From assembly GCA_900318335.1 (NCBI GenBank), contig ONKF01000006.1:62001-126000 (forward strand): a DNA stretch of 64,000 nucleotides, read 5' to 3'. This document shows, piece by piece, positions 41,385 through 50,766 of this stretch (positions are counted from its first letter, which is position 1; the number at the start of each line of letters is the position of its first letter). A program made the position numbers and the translations under genes. The notes beneath the pieces were generated by a model. It was given only the letters and a program-made list of their open reading frames with translations. It ran no database searches and was not told the DNA's origin. The DNA comes from an uncultured Prevotellaceae bacterium. GTDB taxonomy: Bacteria; Bacteroidota; Bacteroidia; Bacteroidales; Muribaculaceae.

Positions 41385-44285
41385 ATGAAACCTTACATCC
41401 TCCATTCCCTAATGATTGCGGCTGCCATGATGACTGCAGCCAGCGCGAGCGCAGCTCCCATTGATGCTGATGCGGCCCAACTTGCTGCTCAACAGTTCAT
41501 TAATTCTCAGTCGGGAAAGCGCTTGACGGCACCCAATGCGGTGATGAAGCTGGCGCATGCCGAGTTTGCCACCCAGAATGCCAAGGAGGCCGATTACTAC
41601 GTGTTCAATATCGAGGACGAGCAAGGTTTTGTTATCGTCAGCGGTGATGACCGCACCCGTTCGGTGCTGGCCTATGGTGACGGCAACATCGACATGAAAC
41701 ACATCCCGGCCAACATGCAATGGCTGCTGGATCAGTACAAGCGGCAGATGGAGTGCCTGAGGTCCCATCCCGACATCCAACCGTCCACCGCCACGACCAA
41801 TGATATCACTATCGAGCCGATGATCACTTGCCACTGGGGACAGGGCACACCCTATAACAGCCAGTGCCCGGTGATGAATGGCAAATACTGTTACACCGGA
41901 TGTGTGGCCACGTCGATGGCACAGGTGATGTATTACTGGAAATACCCCGAGGAACTGCCCGCTCTCCCAGCCTACTCCACGCTGACGACGAACCTCAGTT
42001 TGTCCGCTTTGCCAGCAGTAAGCGTTGACTGGGACAACATGATTGATTTCTACTACTACAACTATACCACCGCCCAGGTGGATGCGGTAGCCACCCTGAT
42101 GAGATACTGCGGGCAAGCCTGCATGATGGAGTACTCGGACGAGGGCAGCGGCTCCAACGAGGAAAATAAATTGCTCGCCATGAAACGGTTTGGCTACAAT
42201 GCTGATGCCTACAGCGTCCGTCGTGATGACTGCACTGCCGAGCAATGGGATGCCCTGCTTCTCGAAGACCTGTCCAACGGGCGTCCTGTCCTTTACAGGG
42301 GCACAGGCAGCGATGGCGGCCATGCCTTTGTCATTGACGGGTGCCAGGGTAACATGTACCACGTCAACTGGGGATATGATGGCAGTTATGAAGGCTACTT
42401 CTCGCTCGACGTGCTGGGCAACAATTACTTCTCCTACGAGTTCAATCAGGGCATGCTGCACAACATCTGCCCTGACGAGATGGGGGCCGCCCGCCCGGTT
42501 TATGACGTTGAGAAGGATGGTATCTATTACAAGATCGATGGGGATGAAGCCTCGGTGTCGGTTAGGGACGCGCGGTTCAATTCCTATTCGGGAGACGTTG
42601 TCATTCCAGCATCCATCAGCCTGGACGGGAAGAATTATCCCGTCACCGCCATCGGGGACTACGCCTTCAGCGACTGCGAGGCACTCACCTCGGTGACGAT
42701 GCCCAATTCCATCACAACCACAGGAATAGGCAGTTTCATGCTCAGTCCCAACCTCAAGCAGGTCACCCTGAGCGAGAACCTCAACACCCTTGGGAGTTAT
42801 CTGTTCAATGGCTGTTCAAGTTTAAGTGAAGTGACTATTCCCTCGTCGGTTTCTAAAATTAGCAACTGCGCGTTTGCCCACTGTCCTTCACTGTCCCAGG
42901 TCAACATCAATGAGGGTATCACCACCATCGAGCCGTATGCCTTCAGCAACTGTTATGGCCTCCAAGAACTTAAAATCCCGTCTTCGGTCACCCATATTGA
43001 CTACTTCGCCTTCTATCTGTGCAGTGGGCTCAAGCGTTTGGAATTGGGAGATGGGAACTTGCTGATTGACTATGCCGCGTTCGCCTTTTGTGAAGGGCTC
43101 AACGAACTGGATTTCGGTAACGGTAACGTAAACATCGGAATCTATGCCTTTTCCTGCTGCCCATCGTTGACCCAGGTCACCTTCACGCCATCGGTCAAGA
43201 GCATTGGCGACGTAGCGTTCTCCTACTGCGACGCACTCGAGTGCGTGACCTTCGACAGGAATCAGGCAGTCATCGGTCAAGACGTTTTCTACGCCTGTGG
43301 CAAATTGAACCGATTGGAAATCACCGATCTCGCCTCATGGTGCGGCATCCAGTTCCAGGACAAGAATTCCAACCCGCTCTACTTGACCCATCAAATCTAC
43401 CTGAACAATGAGGAAATCACCGAGCTGCACATCCCTGAGGGCGTGACCGCCATTGGCAGCAACACCTTTGCCGGCGGCACCCACATCACCAGTGTGTATT
43501 TCCCGACAAGCCTCAACAACATCGGCACCGACGCTTTTACAGGCTGCACATCGATGAGCAGCACGCACGTCGGCAGCTTGAAGACCTGGTGCGGCATCAA
43601 CTTTGACAATGACCAGGCCAATCCGCTCAGCAATGGCGCCACGCTCATTGCCGATGGTGAAACAATCACCGCATTGACGATTCCTGCAGGTGTGACAGCC
43701 ATTGGTAACAACGCTTTTGTACGCTGTAACCAGTTAACCAGCGCCAACATCGGCAACGATGTGGAAACCATCGGTGACGGCGCATTCTACAACTGCGGCA
43801 ACCTCACCCAAGTCAACATCGGCGATAATGTGAAGTCCATCGGCGAGAAGGCATTCAGCATCTGTACCAGTCTCAAGGAAGTCACCCTGGGCAGCGGGCT
43901 GGAAACCCTGGGCAGCAAGGCCTTCTCATCGAGCATGGTCATCAACGGCATCACCTGCAAGGCGATGACGCCACCAGCCATCACCGACAAGGGCTGTTGG
44001 GCCAACGGCGTGTACAAGAAGGCCCACCTCAAGGTGCCTCAAGAGGCATTGGAAGCATACCAGAACGGAGACATCTGGAAATCATTTGTCAATATCGAGG
44101 CCATCATCGACAAGATTGTGGGTGACGTGAACCTGGATGGCGAGGTCACCATCAGCGACGTCAATGCCCTGATTGACAACCTGCTCACCCCCTACTCGAC
44201 GGACTCGGTTTATGACGTTAACGGAGATGGTGAAATCGGTATCGCTGATGTCAATGCCCTAATCGAACTCATCATGCAACAATAA
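41385..44285 (+). CDS. secreted C10 cysteine protease with BspA-like LRRs and C-terminal dockerin
   Basis: A 966-residue multidomain secreted protein. Order: signal peptide (to ~24); Spi-type propeptide (YYVFNIEDEQGFVIVSGDDR, ~68-115); C10 streptopain-like domain with catalytic C173 (YTGCVATSMAQVMYYW), H313 (GGHAFVIDG) and the NWGYDG loop; a bridging strand domain; about ten BspA/LRR_5 repeats (~410-880; IGDYAFSDCEALTSVTMP type); and a two-repeat dockerin (GDVNLDGEVTISDVNALID, DVNGDGEIGIADVNALIE) at the end. The protease is probably made as a zymogen. The LRRs suggest adhesion and the dockerin suggests calcium-dependent docking. It has its own promoter and terminator. Confidence 0.93.
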   Translation: MKPYILHSLMIAAAMMTAASASAAPIDADAAQLAAQQFINSQSGKRLTAPNAVMKLAHAEFATQNAKEADYYVFNIEDEQGFVIVSGDDRTRSVLAYGDGNIDMKHIPANMQWLLDQYKRQMECLRSHPDIQPSTATTNDITIEPMITCHWGQGTPYNSQCPVMNGKYCYTGCVATSMAQVMYYWKYPEELPALPAYSTLTTNLSLSALPAVSVDWDNMIDFYYYNYTTAQVDAVATLMRYCGQACMMEYSDEGSGSNEENKLLAMKRFGYNADAYSVRRDDCTAEQWDALLLEDLSNGRPVLYRGTGSDGGHAFVIDGCQGNMYHVNWGYDGSYEGYFSLDVLGNNYFSYEFNQGMLHNICPDEMGAARPVYDVEKDGIYYKIDGDEASVSVRDARFNSYSGDVVIPASISLDGKNYPVTAIGDYAFSDCEALTSVTMPNSITTTGIGSFMLSPNLKQVTLSENLNTLGSYLFNGCSSLSEVTIPSSVSKISNCAFAHCPSLSQVNINEGITTIEPYAFSNCYGLQELKIPSSVTHIDYFAFYLCSGLKRLELGDGNLLIDYAAFAFCEGLNELDFGNGNVNIGIYAFSCCPSLTQVTFTPSVKSIGDVAFSYCDALECVTFDRNQAVIGQDVFYACGKLNRLEITDLASWCGIQFQDKNSNPLYLTHQIYLNNEEITELHIPEGVTAIGSNTFAGGTHITSVYFPTSLNNIGTDAFTGCTSMSSTHVGSLKTWCGINFDNDQANPLSNGATLIADGETITALTIPAGVTAIGNNAFVRCNQLTSANIGNDVETIGDGAFYNCGNLTQVNIGDNVKSIGEKAFSICTSLKEVTLGSGLETLGSKAFSSSMVINGITCKAMTPPAITDKGCWANGVYKKAHLKVPQEALEAYQNGDIWKSFVNIEAIIDKIVGDVNLDGEVTISDVNALIDNLLTPYSTDSVYDVNGDGEIGIADVNALIELIMQQ

Positions 44286-44421
44286 CAACATAAAGATATT
44301 AATCACGGTTTCTTCAGGCGGAGTGTCAAACTCAAAGCCAACAGACTATAATCTGGCTTACCTGCCTCTTTCTATATAGTTATATGAGTTCCGGGTCTTC
44401 GGGATGAAGGTCGAATGGAAC

Positions 44422-44448
44422 GAGGGCGCTACGGTGCCCTCATTTTTT
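44422..44448 (+). terminator. terminator of the C10 protease gene
   Basis: GAGGGC pairs with GCCCTC around GCTACGGT, followed by ATTTTTT. Confidence 0.8.
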
Positions 44449-44554
44449 AGTCTAAGATGCAATTTTTTCACCTCTCATGCGTTAATATAATATAACACTT
44501 TCTTTCCAACAGATACATAGCAACAATACATTAATCTCTAATATTCAAAGAACC

Positions 44555-45949
44555 ATGAAACGCCTTTTATTTTATCAGCTTCTGTCCGTAGCCTTGATTC
44601 TCATGGCGGGCATAGCCACTGTAGCCCATGGCCAGGACTTCAACGGCTCATGGAGTGGCGTGATTGATGTCGGCCAGCCACTCACCATTGTGTTCAATAT
44701 CCAGCAGACCAGTGATGGTGTCAACATCACTTGGGATTCACCCGACCAGGGCGCCTTCGGCTTGCCGGCAACAGCCACCATCAGCGGCAATGAATTGAAC
44801 GTCGACATGCCCATCTCCCCACGCGCCACCTACAAAGGTATTTTGGAGGGCGAGGCGCTGAACGGCACTTTCACTCAGGGAAGGTATGGATTCACATTGA
44901 ACATGTCACGAACCGGAAAAGTACAGAACAATACCCGTCCCCAGGAATCCGCCATCGAGAGCGATACCCATAGGCCTTACCGCAACGAGGACGTAACGTT
45001 CACTAACGGTGACATCATCTTCTCCGGTACATTGAGTTTGCCGGACAAGGGCAGCCATTTTCCTGCTGTGGTCCTCGTTGCCGGCTCTGGTCCCCTTGAC
45101 CGCGACGAGGAAGTCATGGGTCACAAACCGTTCCTGCTGCTGGCCGACGCGCTGAGCCGCAATGGTTTTGCCGTGCTGCGCTATGATGAGCGAGGCGTGG
45201 GTGCCACCATCAGCGGTGATCCAGGCGCTCCCTCCGAGCCACTTGCCACCGATGCCATGGCAGCATTGCGCTATCTCAAGACGCGTCCCGAGGTGGATGC
45301 CACCCAAGTGGGTTTCGTTGGCCACAGTGAGGGTGGCTTGATTGCCGTCATGAATGCAGCCAAGCATCCCGACGAGGTTGCCTATATCGTCTCTTTGGCT
45401 GGCCCCGGTGTGCCAGGCAAGGAACTGGGCATGGCGCAAACACAATTGGGATTCAAGGCAGCAGGGCTTGAATTTGGAGAAGATCTGATGAAGTTGAACG
45501 AGGACTTTTACACGATTATTGCCACCGAGAAAGATTCGGTCACGATGTGCAACAAGTTGGCTAACTTTTTTCATGAGCAGGAGGGAAATCCCGCACTACA
45601 ACTTTACTTGAAAGGAGTTACACCCGAGCAATACATTAAATTGTACGCTCTGCCCATGGTGCGCTGCGTCTTCCAGTATGACCCGGCCGAAAACCTCAAG
45701 CGTGTCAAGTGCCCGATGCTTGCCATCAACGGCATGCTGGACTGTCAGGTAGCATGCGAGAACAACCTGGATGCCATCAAGCGATTAGTTCCTCATGCTA
45801 CTGTCAAGGCTTATGAGGGCCTGAACCATTTCTTCCAGACTTGCGCCGAGTGGAAGGGCAGTGCAAATTATGGCGCTATCCATGAGACGATGTCGCCCGA
45901 GGTGCTGCAAGATATCGTCAACTGGCTGCAATCGGTAGTTAAACATTAA
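44555..45949 (+). CDS. secreted alpha/beta hydrolase with N-terminal lipocalin-like domain
   Basis: A 464-residue secreted protein: signal peptide to about residue 26 (VAHGQ), a small beta-barrel-like domain (~30-128; FNGSWSGVIDVGQPLTIVFNI and YKGILEGEALNGTFTQG), then an alpha/beta-hydrolase fold. The oxyanion region is VAGSGPLDRDE, the nucleophile elbow GHSEGG, and the likely His is in YEGLNHFFQ; an acid in INGMLDCQV is a plausible third residue. The layout resembles secreted peptidase/esterase-like hydrolases of Bacteroidota; the substrate cannot be named. It follows the C10 gene but is separated by a terminator, and no consensus promoter is seen. Confidence 0.88.
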   Translation: MKRLLFYQLLSVALILMAGIATVAHGQDFNGSWSGVIDVGQPLTIVFNIQQTSDGVNITWDSPDQGAFGLPATATISGNELNVDMPISPRATYKGILEGEALNGTFTQGRYGFTLNMSRTGKVQNNTRPQESAIESDTHRPYRNEDVTFTNGDIIFSGTLSLPDKGSHFPAVVLVAGSGPLDRDEEVMGHKPFLLLADALSRNGFAVLRYDERGVGATISGDPGAPSEPLATDAMAALRYLKTRPEVDATQVGFVGHSEGGLIAVMNAAKHPDEVAYIVSLAGPGVPGKELGMAQTQLGFKAAGLEFGEDLMKLNEDFYTIIATEKDSVTMCNKLANFFHEQEGNPALQLYLKGVTPEQYIKLYALPMVRCVFQYDPAENLKRVKCPMLAINGMLDCQVACENNLDAIKRLVPHATVKAYEGLNHFFQTCAEWKGSANYGAIHETMSPEVLQDIVNWLQSVVKH

Positions 45950-45979
45950 GCCGTCTCGCTTAACCCCCTTTTCACAACT

Positions 45980-46024
45980 TTCTCGCGCCATAACTCAGGA
46001 AAATATCGAGTTATGGCGCGAGAA
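45980..46024. repeat. perfect 17-bp inverted repeat (45 bp hairpin)
   Basis: TTCTCGCGCCATAACTC and GAGTTATGGCGCGAGAA around an 11-nt loop, 31 bp after the hydrolase stop. No T-tract follows on either side, so it is not a classic terminator, though it may still stop or stabilise the transcript. Confidence 0.7.
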
Positions 46025-46149
46025 GTCTTGAAAAGCCCTTGTTTTTCTGCACCTGAAATATCGTATGCTTTTTTGCCCACTCAGAGCATTTTTATGGTTT
46101 TTTGTGTAGTTTTTTACCCACCCCGTGCGTCTAAGGGGTAAGAGTTGAT

Positions 46150-46157
46150 TATCTTTG
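46150..46157 (+). promoter_or_regulatory. -7 box (TATCTTTG) for the NatAB-like operon
   Basis: TAnnTTTG box 47 bp before the ATG. Confidence 0.6.
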
Positions 46158-46168
46158 CAATCAACAAC

Positions 46169-46204
46169 ACTAAAAACTAACAACTAAGGACTAAAAACTA
46201 AAAT
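46169..46204. repeat. ACTAAAAACTAA string before a start codon
   Basis: Degenerate ACTAAAA/ACTAAGG units run right up to the ATG of the ABC ATPase gene, ending AAACTAAAAT. The same ending precedes the genes at 14180 and 48503. Confidence 0.7.
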
Positions 46205-47122
46205 ATGGCTTATCTTGATATTAACAACGTGGTGAAGCGCTACGAGGGGCACACGGCCCTGGCGGGCGTTTCCATGCAGGTGGAACAGGGCACCATCTAT
46301 GGCCTGTTGGGACCCAACGGTGCCGGCAAGAGCACCCTGATCCGCATCATCAACCGCATCCTCGCCGCCGATGAGGGTACCGTAACCCTCAACGGCAAAG
46401 TCATGACCGATGACGATATCACCCACATCGGCTATCTGCCCGAGGAGCGCGGCCTGTACAAGAAAATGAAAGTGGGTGACCATATCGTCTATTTGGGCCG
46501 CCTCAAGGGCATGACCAAGGCCGACGCAGTGGCCTCGATGCACTGGTGGCTTGACCGCTTTGACCTCAAGGAGTGGGAGAACAAGAAGGTGGAAAACCTG
46601 TCCAAAGGTATGCAGCAGAAGGTGCAGTTCATCGGCACCGTGATCCACCGCCCTCCCCTGCTGATCTTTGACGAGCCGTTCTCGGGCTTCGATCCCGTGA
46701 ATGCCGAGCAGTTGAAGGTCGAGATTCTGGCCCTGCGCGACCAGGGCAGCACCATCCTGTTCTCGACCCACAACATGGCATCGGTCGAGGAGGTGTGCCA
46801 AGAGATTACTCTACTCAATCACGCCCAGGTGGTGCTCACCGGCAGTGTTGACGAGGTGAAACAGCAGCACAAGAAGAACATCATCTCCATTCAGACGCCC
46901 GACACCGTCGAGCCAAACGAGGCATTGTTCAGCCTGCTGCCCCCCGATCCTGTCAAGAAGAGCGAAACCCGCATCAAACTCGCCCAGGGCGTCAACGTGC
47001 GCGACGCCATCAACTGGCTCAACGAGCATTACCGCCTGACTGGCTTCACCGAGGTGTTGCCCAGCATGAACGAGATTTTCATCGAAACCGTCAAATCCAA
47101 AAACGTAGAGAACAATGAATAA
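46205..47122 (+). CDS. ABC transporter ATP-binding protein (NatA-like)
   Basis: A 305-residue ATPase: Walker A GPNGAGKST (about 37-45), a Q-loop region YLPEERGLYKKM, signature LSKGMQQKV (about 134-142), Walker B LLIFDEPFSGFDP and the switch STHNM. The C-terminal ~85 residues form the DUF4162-like extension found in NatA/YhaQ-type exporters. It pairs with the permease whose start lies 8 bp inside its 3' end. NatAB-type pumps export sodium or small lipophilic compounds; which one applies here is unknown. Confidence 0.93.
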   Translation: MAYLDINNVVKRYEGHTALAGVSMQVEQGTIYGLLGPNGAGKSTLIRIINRILAADEGTVTLNGKVMTDDDITHIGYLPEERGLYKKMKVGDHIVYLGRLKGMTKADAVASMHWWLDRFDLKEWENKKVENLSKGMQQKVQFIGTVIHRPPLLIFDEPFSGFDPVNAEQLKVEILALRDQGSTILFSTHNMASVEEVCQEITLLNHAQVVLTGSVDEVKQQHKKNIISIQTPDTVEPNEALFSLLPPDPVKKSETRIKLAQGVNVRDAINWLNEHYRLTGFTEVLPSMNEIFIETVKSKNVENNE

Positions 47123-48419
47123 GCTTCGCCTCATCATCGCCCGTGAATATATGTCGATTGTCGGGCGCAAGTCATTCATCTTTATGACCCTGGGCATGCC
47201 CCTGCTGTTTATCCTCATCATGGCCGTCCCCATCGGCTTGGCATGGCTCAACGACAAGGGCAGCGACACCCAGCAGATAGCCGTCATCGACGAGACGGGC
47301 CGCTATGCCGCAGCACTCAAGAGTGACGACATGTACAACTTTGTCGCCATCAAGGGCGACACCGTGACCAACGCCCGCGAGTTCTATGACAAGGCAGGTG
47401 GCAGTCTCAACGCCGTCATCATCATCCCGCGCGACGTGGACAGCACCGGAGTGGTAAACATCTTCAGCGAGGGCACTATCACCCCTGCCCTGGTGTCGAG
47501 CGTGCGTAATGTCCTCTCGGACACCATCGAGACCGCTCACCTCACCGCCATGGGTATTCCCAATATACAGGAGATGGTCGATAAGGCACACGTAGATGTG
47601 GATGTGCGTTCCATCAAGTGGAGTGAGGCTGGCGGCGAGCAGGAATCGTCGACCGATGTCGCCATGGGACTGGGACTGATGCTGTCGATCTTCACCTATA
47701 TGTTTGTACTCATGTATGGCGCAATGATCATGAACAGCGTCATTGAAGAGAAGACCAACCGCATCGTTGAGGTCGTGGTGAGCAGTTGCCGACCCTTCCA
47801 GCTGATGTTAGGTAAAATCATCGGTGTGGGCCTTGTGGGACTGACACAGATGGCCATCTGGATAGCGCTGCTCGCCATCGTGGGCACCATAGCTGGCAGT
47901 GCATTCGGGCTGAACAGCATGGCGTCACCTGACGCGATTGCAGCCGCTGGCGCTGCCGCCAACGCCGAGGGCATGGACGGCTTCATGCGCGAAGTGATGT
48001 CCATCAACTTTATGCCCATCATCGTGAACTTCATCCTCTACTTCATTGGCGGTTACATGCTTTACAGCGCGCTGTTTGCGGGTCTGGGCTCGGCTGTTGA
48101 CCAGGCCAGTGACTCCTCACAGTTCACGACCCCCGTCATCCTGATTATGCTCATCGCCTTCTACGCCGGCATGGCTTGCATGGAGAATCCCTCGGGTCCC
48201 ACTGCCGTGTGGTGCTCCATCATCCCGTTCACCTCGCCAGTGGTCATGATGATCAGGTTGCCCTTCGGTGTTCCCTTCTGGCAGTTGGTATTAAGCCTTG
48301 CACTGCTCTTCGGCACCGCACTTGCCATTACCTGGCTGGCTGCCCGCATCTACCGTCGCGGCATCCTGCACTACGGCAAGAAGGCCAGCTTCAAGGACCT
48401 CTTCAAGTGGATGAAGTGA
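47115..48419 (+). CDS. ABC-2-type permease (NatB-like)
   Basis: A 434-residue membrane subunit: one N-terminal helix (about 24-44), a ~130-residue extracytoplasmic loop, then five or six helices from about residue 185, with the NSVIEEKTNRIVEVVVSS signature of the ABC-2/NatB group between helices. It overlaps the ATPase gene by 8 bp, so translation is coupled. A small GCGGGC/GCCCGC hairpin follows the stop. Confidence 0.92.
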   Translation: MNKLRLIIAREYMSIVGRKSFIFMTLGMPLLFILIMAVPIGLAWLNDKGSDTQQIAVIDETGRYAAALKSDDMYNFVAIKGDTVTNAREFYDKAGGSLNAVIIIPRDVDSTGVVNIFSEGTITPALVSSVRNVLSDTIETAHLTAMGIPNIQEMVDKAHVDVDVRSIKWSEAGGEQESSTDVAMGLGLMLSIFTYMFVLMYGAMIMNSVIEEKTNRIVEVVVSSCRPFQLMLGKIIGVGLVGLTQMAIWIALLAIVGTIAGSAFGLNSMASPDAIAAAGAAANAEGMDGFMREVMSINFMPIIVNFILYFIGGYMLYSALFAGLGSAVDQASDSSQFTTPVILIMLIAFYAGMACMENPSGPTAVWCSIIPFTSPVVMMIRLPFGVPFWQLVLSLALLFGTALAITWLAARIYRRGILHYGKKASFKDLFKWMK

Positions 48420-48438
48420 GATGCGGGCTAATGCCCGC

Positions 48439-48502
48439 AGTTTAAAGTTTAGAGTTTAAAGTTTAAAGACTTGTAATTAAGGACTAAGGACTAAAAACTA
48501 AA
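48439..48502. repeat. TTTAAAGTTTA plus ACTAAAAACTAA strings before dtd
   Basis: A TTTAAAG-type string (48439-48469) is followed by AGGACTAAGGACTAAAAACT units running into the dtd ATG; the two repeat forms occur side by side here. Confidence 0.65.
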
Positions 48503-48955
48503 ATGCGAATAGTGATTCAACGGGTGACCGAAGCGTCGGTCACTATCGACAATAAGCTTCACAGCGCCATCGGCCCCGGGCTGATGGTGCTGGTGGGCGT
48601 CCGTGAGGGAGATACCATGGACGACATGCGCTGGCTGGCGCAGAAAACGGTGAACCTGCGCATCTTTGACGACGAGCAGGGCGTGATGAACCGCAGCATC
48701 ATCGATGCGGGCGGCGAGGTGCTTGCGGTGAGCCAGTTCACCCTTAACGCCTCGACCAAGAAGGGCAACCGCCCCAGCTACATCCACGCTGCAGGACATG
48801 ACCTGGCCGTGCCGCTGTATGAGGCCTACTGCGACGAGTTGGCCCAGCTGCTGGGCAAGGAGACGAAACGAGGCGTGTTTGGCGCCGAGATGCAGGTGGC
48901 GCTCATCAACGACGGCCCGGTGACCATTATCATCGACAGCAGGCTTAAGGAGTGA
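48503..48955 (+). CDS. dtd: D-aminoacyl-tRNA deacylase
   Basis: Removes D-amino acids (and glycine from tRNA-Ala) from mischarged tRNA. The 150-residue length is typical. Motifs: start MRIVIQRVTEASV, SQFTLNASTKKGNRPS (substrate-binding SQxxL) and the NDGPVTIIID segment with the Gly-Pro active-site element. It stands alone between the exporter operon and pdxJ, without a consensus promoter of its own, so partial read-through from the exporter operon is possible. Confidence 0.96.
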   Translation: MRIVIQRVTEASVTIDNKLHSAIGPGLMVLVGVREGDTMDDMRWLAQKTVNLRIFDDEQGVMNRSIIDAGGEVLAVSQFTLNASTKKGNRPSYIHAAGHDLAVPLYEAYCDELAQLLGKETKRGVFGAEMQVALINDGPVTIIIDSRLKE

Positions 48956-49071
48956 GGGATTAGGAGTTAGGAATTAATCACAATCTTTCCTTAAAAGATA
49001 AGGGGGAATGGGGTAAAACCTTTTTTGGAAGAATTCACATTCCTTATCACAGCTATGTGAAAAATAATGGC

Positions 49072-49079
49072 TACTTTTG
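49072..49079 (+). promoter_or_regulatory. -7 box (TACTTTTG) for the pdxJ-exbB-exbD-tonB cluster
   Basis: TAnnTTTG box 45 bp before the pdxJ ATG. Confidence 0.6.
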
Positions 49080-49124
49080 CAGGTTGTAGCGCCCGAGCGC
49101 TATAGAATAACTTATTTTTAATCT

Positions 49125-49838
49125 ATGATCAACCTGAGTGTAAATGTCAACAAAATAGCCACCCTGCGCAATGCACGCGGTGGCAATATCCCTAATGTCC
49201 AGCAAGTAGCCATGGATTGTGAGCGCTTTGGCGCCAATGGTATCACCGTACATCCCCGCCCCGACGAGCGTCACATACGCCGCAGCGACGTGTTCGCCCT
49301 GCGCCCCCTGGTACGCACCGAGTTTAATATCGAGGGCTATCCCAGCGAGCAGTTCATGGAGCTGGTACTGTCGGTACGTCCCACCCAGGCCACGCTGGTC
49401 CCTGACGCTCCCAATGTGCTCACGTCATCAGCAGGCTGGGATGTGGAGCCCAACATGGAGTTCCTCACGGGTATTGTTGACCGCCTGAAGGATGCCGGCA
49501 TCCGCACGAGCATCTTTGTCGGTACCGACCTGGACAACATCCGCGCTGCGGCACGCACTGGTGCCGACCGCGTGGAACTGTACACCGGCCCGTTTGCCGA
49601 GGAGTTTGACGCCGACCCCGAGCGTGCCGTCGCCCCCTTTACCGCCGCCGCTCTGGCCGCCCACAGTGTGGGCATGGGCCTGAACGCCGGTCATGACCTG
49701 AACCTGCACAACCTCAAGTACTTCCAGCAGCACGTGCCGCACCTGATGGAAGTGTCGATAGGCCACGCCCTGATTGCCGACGCCCTGTACCTGGGCCTGG
49801 AGGCGACCATCAAGGCCTACAAGGAGTGCTTAAAATAA
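49125..49838 (+). CDS. pdxJ: pyridoxine 5'-phosphate synthase
   Basis: Condenses 1-deoxyxylulose 5-phosphate with aminoacetone 3-phosphate to pyridoxine 5'-phosphate in the DXP-dependent vitamin B6 route. A 237-residue TIM barrel; signatures [44 protein letters not shown] and [12 protein letters not shown], then [13 protein letters not shown]. In Bacteroidota pdxJ is regularly followed by exbB/tolQ, exbD and tonB, as here (64 bp to the next gene). Confidence 0.97.
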   Translation: MINLSVNVNKIATLRNARGGNIPNVQQVAMDCERFGANGITVHPRPDERHIRRSDVFALRPLVRTEFNIEGYPSEQFMELVLSVRPTQATLVPDAPNVLTSSAGWDVEPNMEFLTGIVDRLKDAGIRTSIFVGTDLDNIRAAARTGADRVELYTGPFAEEFDADPERAVAPFTAAALAAHSVGMGLNAGHDLNLHNLKYFQQHVPHLMEVSIGHALIADALYLGLEATIKAYKECLK

Positions 49839-49902
49839 AAACAGCAATTACACGTTAAATATTAATAACAGCTAACAGCAATATAACCAAATAAAGAATA
49901 AT

Positions 49903-50703
49903 ATGTCAATCCTCAACATGATTCTCGCTCAAGTGACGCCTGCCGACTCGATGGTCCAGCAGGCTGTTGACACCGTGCAGCAAGCTATGGACAGCGCTGC
50001 GCAGTTTGTTACCGACAGCACAGCAGCAATTGCCGCTGCTACAGCCCCTGCCGCTCCTGCCGCAGCCGAACCTGTTGTCAAGGAACTCTCGGTATGGGAT
50101 CTCACCATGGCTGGTGGCTGGCTCATGATTCCCCTGGCACTGCTTGCCATCGTGAGCCTTTACATCTTCTTTGAGCGCTTGTTTGCCATCAACCGCGCCA
50201 ACCGTCAAGACCGTTCCTTCATGGACCGCATCAAGGAATACATCCATCGTGGCGAGGTTGACCAGGCCTTGAAACTGTGTCAAGACACTAACACCCCCTA
50301 CTCACGCATGATTGAGAAGGGTGTGACCCGCATCGGCCGACCCATGAACGACGTGCTCGTTGCCATCGAGAATGTGGGCAACATGGAGGTCGCCAAGCTC
50401 GAGAAGGGCTTCAACTGGCTTGCCACCACCGCTGCTGGTGCGCCGATGATCGGTTTCTTGGGTACCGTTCTGGGTATGGTGCGCGCATTTTTCCAGCTCG
50501 CCAGTGCCGGCAACAACAGCAACGTGTCCATCCTGGCAAGCGGTATCTACCAGGCCCTGGTAACCACCGTTGCCGGTCTGATTGTGGGTATCATTGCCCT
50601 GTTTGCCTACAACTACCTGACCTCTCGCGTCAACAAGGTGATGAACAAGCTTGAGGGCAAGACAATGGAATTCATGGACCTGCTCAACGAGCCGGCCAAG
50701 TAA
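49903..50703 (+). CDS. MotA/TolQ/ExbB proton channel protein
   Basis: Inner-membrane proton channel that energises TonB. The 266-residue protein has an Ala/Pro-rich leader, a first membrane helix (about 72-92), a cytoplasmic loop and two further helices (about 175-195 and 220-240) with TTAAGAPMIGFLGTVLGM, the conserved TolQ/ExbB pore region. It heads the set exbB-exbD-tonB and follows pdxJ. ExbB or TolQ cannot be distinguished by sequence alone, but the tonB-like gene downstream favours ExbB. Confidence 0.93.
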   Translation: MSILNMILAQVTPADSMVQQAVDTVQQAMDSAAQFVTDSTAAIAAATAPAAPAAAEPVVKELSVWDLTMAGGWLMIPLALLAIVSLYIFFERLFAINRANRQDRSFMDRIKEYIHRGEVDQALKLCQDTNTPYSRMIEKGVTRIGRPMNDVLVAIENVGNMEVAKLEKGFNWLATTAAGAPMIGFLGTVLGMVRAFFQLASAGNNSNVSILASGIYQALVTTVAGLIVGIIALFAYNYLTSRVNKVMNKLEGKTMEFMDLLNEPAK

Positions 50704-50732
50704 TTCAGGTTTTTGGCTTTAGTAACTCTGAG

Positions 50733-50766
50733 AACTAAAAACTAAGGACTAAAAACTAAAAAAACT
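50733..50766. repeat. ACTAAAAACTAA string before exbD
   Basis: Units ACTAAAA, ACTAAGG, ACTAAAA run to the exbD start, inside what should be one operon. Confidence 0.65.
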
